DNA of 64,000 bases from Sapientia aquatica (GTDB taxonomy: Bacteria; Pseudomonadota; Gammaproteobacteria; Burkholderiales; Burkholderiaceae_D). The position numbers and the translations under genes were made by a program. The notes beneath the pieces are model-generated. The model saw nothing but the letters and a program-made list of their open reading frames with translations. It was not told where the DNA came from and searched no databases. Below are positions 17,341 to 25,821 of the stretch, piece by piece. Position 1 is the stretch's first letter. Every line of letters begins with the position of its first letter. Location of the stretch: assembly GCF_004358105.1 (NCBI RefSeq), contig NZ_SMYL01000002.1:667872-731871 (forward strand), read 5' to 3'.

Positions 17341-19661
17341 ACATTGTTTGCGTGGGCGGCGGTCCTGCCGGATTGTATTTTGGCCTGTTGATGAAGCTAC
17401 AAAACTCCGATAATCGGATCACCATTGTTGAGCGTAATCGTCCCTACGATACGTTCGGGTGGGGTGTGGTGTTTTCCGATCAAACGCTGAATAATTTATT
17501 TCATGCCGATGAAATCAGCGCACAAAAAATTCTCAATGCGTTTAATCATTGGGACAAAATTGATGTGCATTTTAAAGGTGAAACCATCACCTCAGGTGGC
17601 CATGGTTTTTGCGGAATTGGACGGCAACATTTATTGAATATTCTGCAAAAGCGTTGCGAAGAATTGGGCGTCGATCTGGTGTTTGAAAATGATGTGCAAG
17701 ACGAAGTTGCGTTAGCACTGCAATATGATGCGGATTTAGTCGTGGCATCGGATGGCTTAAACTCCCGTATTCGGACGCGTTATGCCGACAGCTATCAGCC
17801 CGACATTGAAACTCGTTTTTGCCGCTTTGTCTGGCTGGGAACTAAGCAGCAGTTTTCTGCCTTTACGTTTGCCTTTGTTGAAACAGAATTCGGCTGGTTT
17901 CAAGCGCATGCGTATCAATACGATGAGCAATTTTCTACCTTTATTATTGAGACGCCCGAAGATGTTTGGCTAAAAGCGGGTCTCGATAAAATGGAGCAAG
18001 AGCAGGCGATTACATTTTGCGAAAAAATCTTCGCTCGGTATTTAAATGGACATGCACTATTAAGCAATGCCAAGCACTTGCGCGGCTCATCCAATTGGAT
18101 CAAGTTCCCGCGCATTATCTGTAAAAATTGGGTGCATCACGCCCAGATCGGCGGCAAGTCCGTGCCGATTGTCTTGATGGGCGACGCAGCGCATACGGCG
18201 CATTTTTCGATTGGTTCAGGAACTAAGTTGGCGCTAGAAGATGCGATCGAATTGGCGAGTTGCTTTAGCCAGTTTGGGCCGCATGGCAAAGCCCAAGTGC
18301 TAGAAAAATACCAAGCCTTACGCTCGGTGGATGTGCTCAAAATTCAAAGCGCCGCACGCAATTCAATGGAGTGGTTTGAGCATGTTGATCGCTATACCGC
18401 CATGCAAGCACCGCAGTTTGCCTATTCCTTATTAACCCGCAGCCAACGCTTATCGCACAATAATTTACGTTTGCGCGATCCTGACTATATTCGTGGCTAC
18501 GAAGAATGGTTGGCAAACCAGCTTGTACCGAAAAAGGGAGACAGCGCCAAGCCAATTCCGCCTATGTTTTTGCCATACCAAGTACGTGAAATAACGTTAA
18601 AAAACCGCATCGTCGTCTCGCCAATGGCACAATACTCGGCGCAAGATGGTTTGGTGGGCGACTACCATTTGGTGCATCTCGGTGCGCGGGCAATGGGCGG
18701 AGCAGGGCTGGTGTTTGCTGAAATGACCTGCGTATCGGCTGATGCGCGTATTACTCCTGCATGTCCCGGTTTGTATGAGGAGCAACACGTCACCGCGTGG
18801 CGTCGCATTGTCGATTTCGTACATGCTAACAGCACGGCAAAAATCGCCGTTCAGCTCGGTCATGCCGGTGCCAAAGGCGCTACCAAGCGCGCTTGGGATG
18901 GCATTGATCAGCCGTTAGAGCAGGGTGACTGGTCGTTGCTATCGGCCTCAGAACAAACCTACTTGGCCGGTGTGTCGCGTACCGCAAGAGCGGCGACCTT
19001 GGACGATTTGCAGCGGATTAAGCAGGATTTTGTGCGGGCGACTTTAGCAGCGCAAGATGCTGGTTTTGATTGGCTGGAATTGCATTGCGCGCATGGATAT
19101 TTGCTGTCCTCGTTCATTAGTCCGCTGACCAACAAGCGCAACGATCAGTACGGTGGCAATCTAGAAAATCGCTGTCGTTATCCGCTCGACGTGTTTGCCG
19201 CGATCCGCGCAGTTTGGCCGCAACATAAGCCCATCAGTGTGCGTATTTCGGCGCACGATTGGGTCGAAGGCGGCATTACGCCAGATGATGCGGTCGCTAT
19301 TGCGCGGCTGTTTAAAGCGGCTGGCGCAGATATGATCGATTGTTCGTCGGGACAAGTTAGTAAATTAGAGAAGCCAGTGTATGGTCGGATGTTTCAAACG
19401 CCGTTTTCAGATCGGATTCGCAATGAAGCGCAGATTCCGACGATTGCGGTTGGCGCGATTACCGATGCCGATCAGGTCAACAGCATTATCGCTTCAGGTC
19501 GGGCAGATTTGTGCGCCATTGCGCGGCCACATTTAGCCGACCCAGCGTGGACCTTGCACGAGGCGGCTAAATTAGGTTTCACCGACATCGATTGGCCGCT
19601 GCAGTATCAAGCAGGTAAGCTGCAATTGGAGCGCAATCTGTCCAAAGCATCGGAAAAATAA
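17337..19661 (+). CDS. Anthraniloyl-CoA monooxygenase/reductase (two-domain flavoenzyme)
   Basis: 774 residues from ATG 17337, which overlaps the ligase stop (ATGA) and has AAGGGAG 5 bases before it. The N-terminal half is a class A flavoprotein monooxygenase: FAD fold VCVGGGPAGLYFGLLM (4-19) and GDAAHTAHFSIGSGTKLALED (about 281). From about 400 a second domain of the old yellow enzyme family begins (PYQVREITLKNRIVVSPMAQ), with the HCAHGYLLSSFISPLTNKRND active-site region near 590. This fusion is the known architecture of 2-aminobenzoyl-CoA monooxygenase/reductase, which hydroxylates and then reduces the ring to a dearomatised enone-CoA, and of salicylyl-CoA 5-hydroxylase fusions. The ligase beside it supports the aminobenzoyl substrate; salicylyl-CoA is the alternative. 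Confidence 0.9.
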   Translation: MNIVCVGGGPAGLYFGLLMKLQNSDNRITIVERNRPYDTFGWGVVFSDQTLNNLFHADEISAQKILNAFNHWDKIDVHFKGETITSGGHGFCGIGRQHLLNILQKRCEELGVDLVFENDVQDEVALALQYDADLVVASDGLNSRIRTRYADSYQPDIETRFCRFVWLGTKQQFSAFTFAFVETEFGWFQAHAYQYDEQFSTFIIETPEDVWLKAGLDKMEQEQAITFCEKIFARYLNGHALLSNAKHLRGSSNWIKFPRIICKNWVHHAQIGGKSVPIVLMGDAAHTAHFSIGSGTKLALEDAIELASCFSQFGPHGKAQVLEKYQALRSVDVLKIQSAARNSMEWFEHVDRYTAMQAPQFAYSLLTRSQRLSHNNLRLRDPDYIRGYEEWLANQLVPKKGDSAKPIPPMFLPYQVREITLKNRIVVSPMAQYSAQDGLVGDYHLVHLGARAMGGAGLVFAEMTCVSADARITPACPGLYEEQHVTAWRRIVDFVHANSTAKIAVQLGHAGAKGATKRAWDGIDQPLEQGDWSLLSASEQTYLAGVSRTARAATLDDLQRIKQDFVRATLAAQDAGFDWLELHCAHGYLLSSFISPLTNKRNDQYGGNLENRCRYPLDVFAAIRAVWPQHKPISVRISAHDWVEGGITPDDAVAIARLFKAAGADMIDCSSGQVSKLEKPVYGRMFQTPFSDRIRNEAQIPTIAVGAITDADQVNSIIASGRADLCAIARPHLADPAWTLHEAAKLGFTDIDWPLQYQAGKLQLERNLSKASEK

Positions 19662-19708
19662 ATGCACTCCCAATCACAAACAAATTTTAAAAAACACCTT
19701 GGCACGCG

Positions 19709-20494
19709 ATGAATAATTTAAAAGCAGCATTAAAAGGAAAACATGCTCTGGTCACCGGCGCATCGCGTGGCATTGGCTTAAGCATTGCACAAGCCTTGTT
19801 GCAGCAGGGCGCAAAGGTAACAATCGCGGCACGCAATCAATCTAGTCTTGAGCAAGCGACAGAGCAATTAAGTGCATTTGGCGACGTGTTCAGTGTCGTA
19901 ATGGACGCGACCAATGCTGACTCAATCGCTCAAGCTGTTAGCCAAGCGCAAGCGTATTTTGGTGCTATCGCGATCTTGGTCAATAACGCTGGACAAGCTC
20001 AGTCAGCGCCATTTTTACGCACGGATTTAGCCCAGTTCGATGCCATGTTTGATGTCAATGTGCGTAGCGTTTTTATGTGCTCGCAAGCAGTTTTACCCAA
20101 GATGTTGGAAAATAGCTGGGGTCGGATAGTCAATATTGCGAGTACAGCGGGCTTGAAGGGCTACAGTTATGTGTCCTCGTATTGCGCTGCCAAACACGCT
20201 GTGATTGGTTTGACGCGCTCGTTGGCGATGGAAGTCGCTAGCAAAGGCGTGACAATCAATGCGATTTGTCCCGGTTATACCGAAACCGAACTCGTGCGCG
20301 ATGCCATTTCCAATATCATGCGCAAGACCGGTCGGACCGAAGAACAAGCAAGAGCAGAATTATCGGCCAGTAATCCGCAGGGCAAATTGATTCAGCCTGA
20401 ACAAGTAGCCAGTGCAGTGGTGTACTTATGTTTGCCAGCGTCTTCGGGTATTAACGGTCAGGCCATCGCAATTGACGGTGGCGAGACCGCTTAG
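19709..20494 (+). CDS. SDR-family dehydrogenase of the anthraniloyl-CoA cluster
   Basis: 261 residues, classical short-chain dehydrogenase: NAD(P)-binding TGASRGIGLS (about 17), NNAGQ (about 91), catalytic Ser in NIASTAG (about 143) and YCAAK (Tyr about 157, Lys about 161), and a C-terminal INGQAIAIDGGE typical of 3-oxoacyl/3-hydroxyacyl reductases. In this cluster it probably oxidises or reduces a hydroxy/oxo-cyclohexane-carboxyl-CoA intermediate after dearomatisation. It sits 47 bp after the monooxygenase and 45 bp before the MarR gene. The cofactor cannot be fixed by eye. Confidence 0.85.
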   Translation: MNNLKAALKGKHALVTGASRGIGLSIAQALLQQGAKVTIAARNQSSLEQATEQLSAFGDVFSVVMDATNADSIAQAVSQAQAYFGAIAILVNNAGQAQSAPFLRTDLAQFDAMFDVNVRSVFMCSQAVLPKMLENSWGRIVNIASTAGLKGYSYVSSYCAAKHAVIGLTRSLAMEVASKGVTINAICPGYTETELVRDAISNIMRKTGRTEEQARAELSASNPQGKLIQPEQVASAVVYLCLPASSGINGQAIAIDGGETA

Positions 20495-20539
20495 CAAAAC
20501 GTTCAATAAATCGAATAAACATATATCGGAGATTTTGGG

Positions 20540-21061
20540 ATGGAACCAGTTGATTCAACAGCTTTTAACGAGTCACAGATAGGCGGGTCAAGCCAGTCTG
20601 CGACAATCGATTTAGAAACCAGATTGACCAATGACCACCATTTGTCCTTGCGGTTATGGCTCAGAATGTTGTCGAGCACAGTCAAAATCGAAAATGAAAT
20701 CCGCAGCCGTTTGCGCGTTGAATTTGATATCACCTTGCCGCGCTTCGATTTGATGGCGCAGTTAGAACGCCATCCAGAAGGCTTGCGCATGGGGGAGTTA
20801 TCCAAACGTATGATGGTCACCGGCGGCAATGTCACTGGAATCGCGACCCAGTTAGAAAAAGAAAAGCTCATTGAGCGCATGGTTGATGTTAACGACCGCC
20901 GCTCCTTTAGTCTGAAACTAACCGAAGAGGGAATTGCCGCCTTCAAAAAAATGGCCGAAGTACACGAGCAGTGGGTAGAAGAATTAGTCGGTGGCTTAGA
21001 TGCTGATGAAAAGCAGCAATTGATTCAGCTGCTATCGAAAGTGAAAGCAGGCGTGAAATGA
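20540..21061 (+). CDS. MarR-family regulator of the aromatic cluster
   Basis: 173 residues. The winged helix lies at about 75-135 ([28 protein letters not shown], then the [16 protein letters not shown] wing). An N-terminal extension of about 30 polar residues precedes the first helix. MarR proteins in aromatic-CoA clusters (BadR, HcaR, CouR types) often bind the acyl-CoA intermediate and release their operator. Here it lies inside the putative operon rather than divergent, and its stop overlaps the next start (ATGA), so it is translated with the enzymes and may autoregulate the cluster. The effector is inferred, not seen. The start has CGGAG 10 bases upstream. Confidence 0.85.
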   Translation: MEPVDSTAFNESQIGGSSQSATIDLETRLTNDHHLSLRLWLRMLSSTVKIENEIRSRLRVEFDITLPRFDLMAQLERHPEGLRMGELSKRMMVTGGNVTGIATQLEKEKLIERMVDVNDRRSFSLKLTEEGIAAFKKMAEVHEQWVEELVGGLDADEKQQLIQLLSKVKAGVK

Positions 21062-21921
21062 GTTCGTCCTCCTATTTGCCGGGCAAACCAGATCAATTGC
21101 CTGGCAACCACCTTTCGTTTGCTGGTTATCAGGCCAAGCACGTTGGCTTTGAACTCCAAAACAAGGTCGCCACGATTACCTTAAATCGCCCCGAGCGTAA
21201 AAACCCGCTGACCTTTGAATCCTACGCAGAGTTGCGTCAATTGTTTATGGATTTGCCTTACGCAGATGATGTAAGCGCGGTGGTGTTGGTGGGCGCGGGT
21301 GAGAATTTTTGTTCGGGCGGCGATGTGTTTGAAATCATTGGCCCGCTCACTGAATTGGATATGCCGAGCTTGTTGCGCTTTACGCGGATGACGGGCGACT
21401 TAGTGAAAGCCATGCGCGCTTGCCCGCAACCGATTATTGCCGCCATTGATGGTGTGTGCGCCGGTGCTGGTGCGATATTGGCCATGGCGTCCGATATACG
21501 CTTTGGAACTGAGCGCAGCAAGACGGCATTCTTATTTACTCGCGTTGGCTTGGCTGGTTGCGACATGGGCGCGTGTTCCATTTTGCCACGCATCATTGGA
21601 CAAGGCCGTGCCGCTGATTTGTTGTATTCGGGTCGTTCTATGTCGGGTGTGGAGGCGGAGCGTTGGGGCTTTTTTAACCGACTGTGCGAACCTGCCGAGG
21701 TCTTACAGCAAGCCCAACACTACGCAATCGACCTAAGCAATGGCCCCACCTTTGCGCACGGCATGACCAAAAAAATGTTGCAGCAAGAATGGTCGATGAG
21801 CATAGAACAAGCGCTGGAAGCCGAAGCTCAAGCACAGGCGATTTGCATGGCTACTAACGATTTTCATCGTGCTTATCATGCGTTTGCGGCTAAACAAAAG
21901 CCGCAATTTGAAGGGAATTAA
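21058..21921 (+). CDS. Atypical crotonase (enoyl-CoA hydratase/isomerase family)
   Basis: 287 residues. The crotonase fold is clear: [19 protein letters not shown] (about 42), oxyanion loop GENFCSGGD (about 82) and [18 protein letters not shown] (about 138). Both Glu residues that activate water in classical hydratases are missing: the GGGCEL position reads GAIL, and the segment after it reads [14 protein letters not shown], with an Asp not far from where 4-chlorobenzoyl-CoA dehalogenase has its catalytic Asp. Simple hydration is therefore doubtful. Ring-opening hydrolysis or another enolate reaction in the anthraniloyl-CoA route is possible. It overlaps the MarR gene by 4 bases and abuts the acyl-CoA dehydrogenase. 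Confidence 0.85.
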   Translation: MSSSSYLPGKPDQLPGNHLSFAGYQAKHVGFELQNKVATITLNRPERKNPLTFESYAELRQLFMDLPYADDVSAVVLVGAGENFCSGGDVFEIIGPLTELDMPSLLRFTRMTGDLVKAMRACPQPIIAAIDGVCAGAGAILAMASDIRFGTERSKTAFLFTRVGLAGCDMGACSILPRIIGQGRAADLLYSGRSMSGVEAERWGFFNRLCEPAEVLQQAQHYAIDLSNGPTFAHGMTKKMLQQEWSMSIEQALEAEAQAQAICMATNDFHRAYHAFAAKQKPQFEGN

Positions 21922-23085
21922 ATGTCGGCATCCAGTTATTTGAGCTGGCCTTTTTTTGAGCCGCGTCATCAGCAATTAGCTGCCCAACTAGATCAATGGG
22001 CTCGCAGCAATTTGTCGCATTGCCACGGTTCGGACGTGGATCTTGCGTGCCGTGAATTGGTTGTGCAATTAGGTCAAGCGGGTTGGCTGCGACATGCCAT
22101 CGCTGGCACAGAATATGGCGCGAATGCCGACCAGATTGATACCCGCATGATTTGCGTAATCCGCGAAACCTTGGCGCGTCACAATGGGTTGGCCGACTTT
22201 GCTTTTGCAATGCAAGGATTGGGCTCTGGTGCGATCAGCCTGTTTGGCGATGCTTCCCAGCGCGCTAATTATTTGCCTAAAGTGGCGCAAGGCCAAGCAA
22301 TTGCGGCCTTTGCATTATCCGAGCCAGAAGCTGGATCGGACGTCGCTGCCATGCAATGTGCAGCAAAACTGGTCGGCGACTATTATGAATTAAATGGCGA
22401 AAAGACCTGGATATCGAATGGCGGTATTGCAGACTTTTATGTCGTGTTTGCCCGCACGGGAGAACAGCCCGGTTCGCGCGGAATTTCGGCTTTCATCGTT
22501 GATGCCGATAATCCCGGTTTGGACATTGCGGAGCGTATCAACGTGATCGCACCGCATCCTTTGGCCAGGCTTAAATTTACGAATTGCCGCATCCATTCAT
22601 CGCAACGCATCGGCGTCGCTGGGCAGGGTTTTAAAGTAGCGATGGCTACGCTAGATGTGTTCCGCACGTCGGTTGCCGCCGCAGCGCTTGGATTTGCGCG
22701 CCGTGCAATGGATGAAGCGTTGAGCCACGTTAAACAACGCAATATGTTTGGTAAAACCTTGGCCGATTTTCAGTTGACGCAAGCGAAATTGGCGCAAATG
22801 GCGACTGGCATTGATAGCTCAGCATTACTGACTTACCGGGCCGCTTGGCAGCGCGATCAGGGACAAAAAGTGACCAAAGAAGCGGCCATGGCTAAGATGG
22901 CGGCCACTGAAACGGCGCAGCAAGTCATCGATGCCGCGGTGCAGTTGTTTGGTGGTTTGGGCGTGGTCAGTGAGATGCCGGTGGAGCGGCTTTATCGGGA
23001 AATTCGCGCGTTGCGGATTTACGAAGGCGCAACCGAAGTGCAGCAATTGATTATTGCGCGTGAACTGTTAACCGAGACTAATTAA
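21922..23085 (+). CDS. Acyl-CoA dehydrogenase of the aromatic cluster
   Basis: 387 residues, full length for the FAD-dependent family. Seen are [11 protein letters not shown] (about 133), the [19 protein letters not shown] flavin-binding strand (about 160), and the C-terminal [19 protein letters not shown], whose Glu in YEGATE is the usual catalytic base of short-chain dehydrogenases. It should introduce an alpha-beta double bond in a cyclic or short acyl-CoA and pass electrons to ETF. The gene begins directly at the stop of the crotonase (TAAATG), a tight operon arrangement. The substrate is inferred from the neighbours only. Confidence 0.88.
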   Translation: MSASSYLSWPFFEPRHQQLAAQLDQWARSNLSHCHGSDVDLACRELVVQLGQAGWLRHAIAGTEYGANADQIDTRMICVIRETLARHNGLADFAFAMQGLGSGAISLFGDASQRANYLPKVAQGQAIAAFALSEPEAGSDVAAMQCAAKLVGDYYELNGEKTWISNGGIADFYVVFARTGEQPGSRGISAFIVDADNPGLDIAERINVIAPHPLARLKFTNCRIHSSQRIGVAGQGFKVAMATLDVFRTSVAAAALGFARRAMDEALSHVKQRNMFGKTLADFQLTQAKLAQMATGIDSSALLTYRAAWQRDQGQKVTKEAAMAKMAATETAQQVIDAAVQLFGGLGVVSEMPVERLYREIRALRIYEGATEVQQLIIARELLTETN

Positions 23086-23089
23086 GAGC

Positions 23090-23515
23090 ATGATATTTAC
23101 CACTAATTTAAAAATTCGTTTTGGGCATGTCGATCCTGCGGGAATCGTGTTTTATCCGCGTTATTTTGAGTTTTTTAATACCGTCATTGAAGAATGGTGT
23201 GAACAGGCGTTAGGTGCTGGGTTTAATCGCATGCATACCGAGTTTGGGTACACCTTGCCGATGGTGAATGCCGAGTGTGCTTTTATTGCGCCGACGACCT
23301 TGGGTGAGACGTTGGTGGCGCAGTTGAGTTTATCCAAGATGGGGAATTCTTCCATTCATGTTGGGATCGAGTTGTTGGGGGAGGATTTGCTGGTTCGGAT
23401 TCGGGCTAAGTTGGTGTTGGTGTTGATGGATTTGGAATCTAGGCGGGCAATTCCTTTGACGGAATCGTTGAGGGAGTTGATGGCCCCCTATTTGAATGAA
23501 GTTGATGGGCGATGA
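23090..23515 (+). CDS. Acyl-CoA thioesterase, 4-hydroxybenzoyl-CoA thioesterase type
   Basis: 141 residues, hot-dog fold. The motif FGHVDPAGIVFYPRYFEFFN (about 9-28) is the 4HBT signature; its Asp is the expected catalytic residue. It lies 4 bases after the acyl-CoA dehydrogenase and ends the tight run of genes. In aromatic-CoA clusters such enzymes release CoA from dead-end intermediates and prevent CoA depletion. The exact acyl group is not readable. A hairpin follows 58 bases later. Confidence 0.85.
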   Translation: MIFTTNLKIRFGHVDPAGIVFYPRYFEFFNTVIEEWCEQALGAGFNRMHTEFGYTLPMVNAECAFIAPTTLGETLVAQLSLSKMGNSSIHVGIELLGEDLLVRIRAKLVLVLMDLESRRAIPLTESLRELMAPYLNEVDGR

Positions 23516-23572
23516 TTTTATTTACTAGTTTTGTTGTTGAATGACTTGAGGTCGGGGGCGGTTAGGCGGTTA

Positions 23573-23604
23573 GTTACCTTTTTTGCCTCGCCAAAAAAAG
23601 TAAC
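23573..23604. repeat. T-rich hairpin, possible terminator or dispersed intergenic repeat
   Basis: Arms 23573-23585 (GTTACCTTTTTTG) and 23592-23604 (CAAAAAAAGTAAC) pair with one mismatch around a 6-base loop. It lies 58 bp after the thioesterase. The GTTACTTTTTTGCC...CCAAAAAAAGTAAC pattern resembles short elements often scattered between Burkholderiales genes (from memory). It could end the upstream operon, but no clean U-run follows the hairpin on the plus strand. Confidence 0.5.
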
Positions 23605-23666
23605 CCCAAAAGGCGAATACGCTATTTTGGAAACCCTGAAAAACTAGGCGCAAAAATGGGAAAGAA

Positions 23667-23882
23667 GTGAAACTGGCTGCGTTCAACGGAAATGTCAAAA
23701 GTAACTCCATCGTCAAAAGCAACTTCATGGTCAAAACCAACTTCATCGTCAAAACCAACTTCAACCTTAATGCCAACCCAAAGCCAACCCAAAGCCAACC
23801 CAAAGCCCAGCTAAATCTACCGCTCACCGTTCAAAATTTATCCCGCAAATTTGCTCGTAAAACAAGGAAAGCATCGTCATGA
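23667..23882 (+). CDS. Questionable 71-codon frame made of short repeats, coupled to the RidA-like gene
   Basis: A frame from GTG 23667 (GGGAAAG before it) ends in a TGA that overlaps the RidA-like start (ATGA at 23879). Its middle is repetitive: four 18-bp units give VKSNSI, VKSNFM, VKTNFI and VKTNFN, then three 11-bp units give a KPTQSQPKAQ-like stretch. Against a real gene are the low complexity and the repeat-driven sequence. For it are the 4-base overlap and in-frame 18-bp repeats. It may be a leader peptide or a chance open stretch. The 363-bp gap 23516-23878 otherwise holds only the hairpin and these repeats. Confidence 0.25.
   Translation: MKLAAFNGNVKSNSIVKSNFMVKTNFIVKTNFNLNANPKPTQSQPKAQLNLPLTVQNLSRKFARKTRKASS
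23694..23765 (+). repeat. Four tandem 18-bp repeats
   Basis: Four consecutive copies of an 18-bp unit begin with GTCAAAA and continue (A/C)(G/C)(C/T)AACT(T/C)CA: 23694-23711, 23712-23729, 23730-23747 and 23748-23765, with one to three differences between copies. The length is a multiple of three, so they keep an open frame. Confidence 0.85.
23772..23804 (+). repeat. Three tandem 11-bp repeats
   Basis: Three identical copies of GCCAACCCAAA at 23772, 23783 and 23794, just after the 18-bp array. Two different tandem arrays side by side suggest slippage-prone, weakly constrained sequence. Confidence 0.85.
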
Positions 23883-24292
23883 GTACATCGTCAAATTCCA
23901 TGCAGTTTTTGCAACCAGATGGTTGGGTGTCGCCAAAAGGATACGCTAATGGTATTTCTGCAACGGGGCGGCAGATTTTTGTTGGTGGGATGATTGGGTG
24001 GGATGGGCAGGGGCGGTTTCATACGGATGATTTTGTGGGGCAGGTTAGCCAAGCCTTACAAAATGTCGTGGCGGTGCTGCGAGAAGGTGGTGCTGGGCCG
24101 GAGCATATCGTCAGAATGACGTGGTATGTGATCGATAAAAAAGAATACGTCGCCGCTTACCCTGAGATCGGCAAAGTCTATCGCGAGATTATTGGGCGAC
24201 ATTTTCCGAGTATGACAGCGGTACAAGTCGCAGGACTGATCGAAGATCGTGCAAAAGTTGAGATCGAAGTGACGGCAGTTGTGCCAGAATAG
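23879..24292 (+). CDS. RidA/YjgF-family protein lacking the catalytic arginine
   Basis: 137 residues. The YjgF/RidA fold is clear (IFVGGMIGWDGQGRF, QVSQALQNVVAVLREGGAGPEHIVRMTWYV, and KVEIEVTAVV at the end). RidA deaminases carry an Arg in the PARSCVEV segment; here the same place reads PSMTAVQV, so the Arg is replaced by Met. This puts it with the Rid subfamilies that lack confirmed imine deaminase activity. It sits in an anthraniloyl-CoA cluster whose monooxygenase product is an enamine-type amino-enone, so a role in loss of the amino group is tempting but not supported by the active site. The ribosome site AAGGAAAG precedes the ATG. It is 71 bp before glutaryl-CoA dehydrogenase. Confidence 0.85.
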   Translation: MSTSSNSMQFLQPDGWVSPKGYANGISATGRQIFVGGMIGWDGQGRFHTDDFVGQVSQALQNVVAVLREGGAGPEHIVRMTWYVIDKKEYVAAYPEIGKVYREIIGRHFPSMTAVQVAGLIEDRAKVEIEVTAVVPE

Positions 24293-24363
24293 CGGACTAG
24301 AACTAATTCACGCTTTGCAGTCAGTACACTTAATTTATTCATACTAAAAACGAAGGAAACACG

Positions 24364-25539
24364 ATGTCAAAAGCAGCTTTCCAATGGGACGATCCACTTT
24401 TAATCAATTCACAATTAAGCGACGAAGAACGCATGGTGCGCGATGCCGCGCAAGCGTATTGCTCTGAACGCCTTGCGCCGCGGGTGTTGGAAGCCTTCCG
24501 TCATGAGAAAACCGATCCCGCGATTTTCCGCGAAATGGGCGAACTCGGTTTGCTCGGTTCTACCATTCCAACCGAATACGGTGGCGCTGGCATGAACTAT
24601 GTTTGCTACGGTTTGGTGGCGCGTGAAGTGGAGCGGATTGATTCTGGCTACCGCTCCATGATGAGTGTGCAAAGTTCCTTGGTAATGGTGCCGATTAATG
24701 AATTTGGTAGCGAAGCGCAAAAACAAAAATATTTGCCTAAATTAGCCACTGGCGAATGGATAGGCTGTTTCGGCTTGACCGAGCCTAATCATGGTTCCGA
24801 CCCAGGCAGCATGGTGACACGCGCTAAAACCGTACCGGGTGGTTATTCGTTGTCGGGCGCAAAAATGTGGATTACCAACAGCCCAATCGCCGATGTATTT
24901 GTGGTCTGGGCTAAAACCGACGATGGTCGCATCCGTGGCTTTATCTTGGAAAAAGCTTGGAAAGGCTTAACTGCGCCAGCCATTCACGGCAAAGTAGGTT
25001 TGCGCGCATCGATTACTGGTGAAATCGTCATGGACGAAGTGTTTGTGCCGGAAGAAAACTTATTGCCGCACGTAGAAGGTTTAAAAGGCCCGTTCACCTG
25101 TTTAAATTCCGCTCGTTACGGTATCGCTTGGGGCGCGTTGGGCGCGGCAGAATTTTGCTGGCATATGGCCCGTCAATACACCATGGATCGCAAACAATTT
25201 GGCCGTCCATTAGCAGCCAATCAGTTAATCCAGAAAAAACTCGCTGACATGCAAACTGAAATTACATTGGCATTGCAGGGTTGCTTGCAACTCGGTCGCA
25301 TGAAAGATGCAGGCACGGCGGCGGTAGAAATTACCTCAATCATGAAGCGTAACTCTTGCGGCAAATCCTTGGACGTAGCGCGTATGGCGCGTGATATGTT
25401 GGGCGGTAACGGGATTTCGGACGAGTTCGGTATTGCACGGCATTTGGTTAATTTGGAAGTGGTCAATACTTACGAAGGTACGCACGATATTCATGCCTTG
25501 ATTTTAGGTCGTGCCCAAACGGGTATCGCGGCGTTTTAA
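24364..25539 (+). CDS. gcdH: Glutaryl-CoA dehydrogenase
   Basis: 391 residues. The family pattern is close: [16 protein letters not shown] (about 138), [18 protein letters not shown] (about 161), the Arg-containing loop [24 protein letters not shown], and a C-terminus [24 protein letters not shown] that is diagnostic, with the catalytic Glu in YEGTHD. It oxidises and decarboxylates glutaryl-CoA to crotonyl-CoA with FAD, passing electrons to ETF. Its place after the anthraniloyl-CoA genes fits a route that ends in glutaryl-CoA or pimeloyl-type CoA products; it also serves lysine and tryptophan breakdown. An intrinsic terminator follows. Confidence 0.93.
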   Translation: MSKAAFQWDDPLLINSQLSDEERMVRDAAQAYCSERLAPRVLEAFRHEKTDPAIFREMGELGLLGSTIPTEYGGAGMNYVCYGLVAREVERIDSGYRSMMSVQSSLVMVPINEFGSEAQKQKYLPKLATGEWIGCFGLTEPNHGSDPGSMVTRAKTVPGGYSLSGAKMWITNSPIADVFVVWAKTDDGRIRGFILEKAWKGLTAPAIHGKVGLRASITGEIVMDEVFVPEENLLPHVEGLKGPFTCLNSARYGIAWGALGAAEFCWHMARQYTMDRKQFGRPLAANQLIQKKLADMQTEITLALQGCLQLGRMKDAGTAAVEITSIMKRNSCGKSLDVARMARDMLGGNGISDEFGIARHLVNLEVVNTYEGTHDIHALILGRAQTGIAAF

Positions 25540-25617
25540 TGTGAAATTAAATTGGTCCTAAAACCCTAACCCACGTTATTAGCTTGTTACGGGTGACAGT
25601 GTTGGGGAAACGATAAG

Positions 25618-25655
25618 AAAGCCGGTTTGCTGCAGTGTGCCAGCAGCCGGCTTTT
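25618..25655 (+). terminator. Intrinsic terminator after glutaryl-CoA dehydrogenase
   Basis: Outer stem AAAGCCGG (25618-25625) / CCGGCTTTT (25647-25655), with a further inner pairing TGCTG/CAGCA, followed by T residues. It closes the aromatic cluster 79 bp after the stop codon. Confidence 0.85.
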
Positions 25656-25821
25656 AAGTTTTTAGAACTGGCTTGATACAAAGCAAGCCTAATTGATTGA
25701 GATTTGTTAAACTTGCACCTCTTTGTAATTCCTTACTTTGCTAGACCTCGATTTAATCCTTGGCGTTTAACGCTGCGTTAATTATCGGGTTAGCCAATCT
25801 GCTTCTTCCTCTTTATTACCC

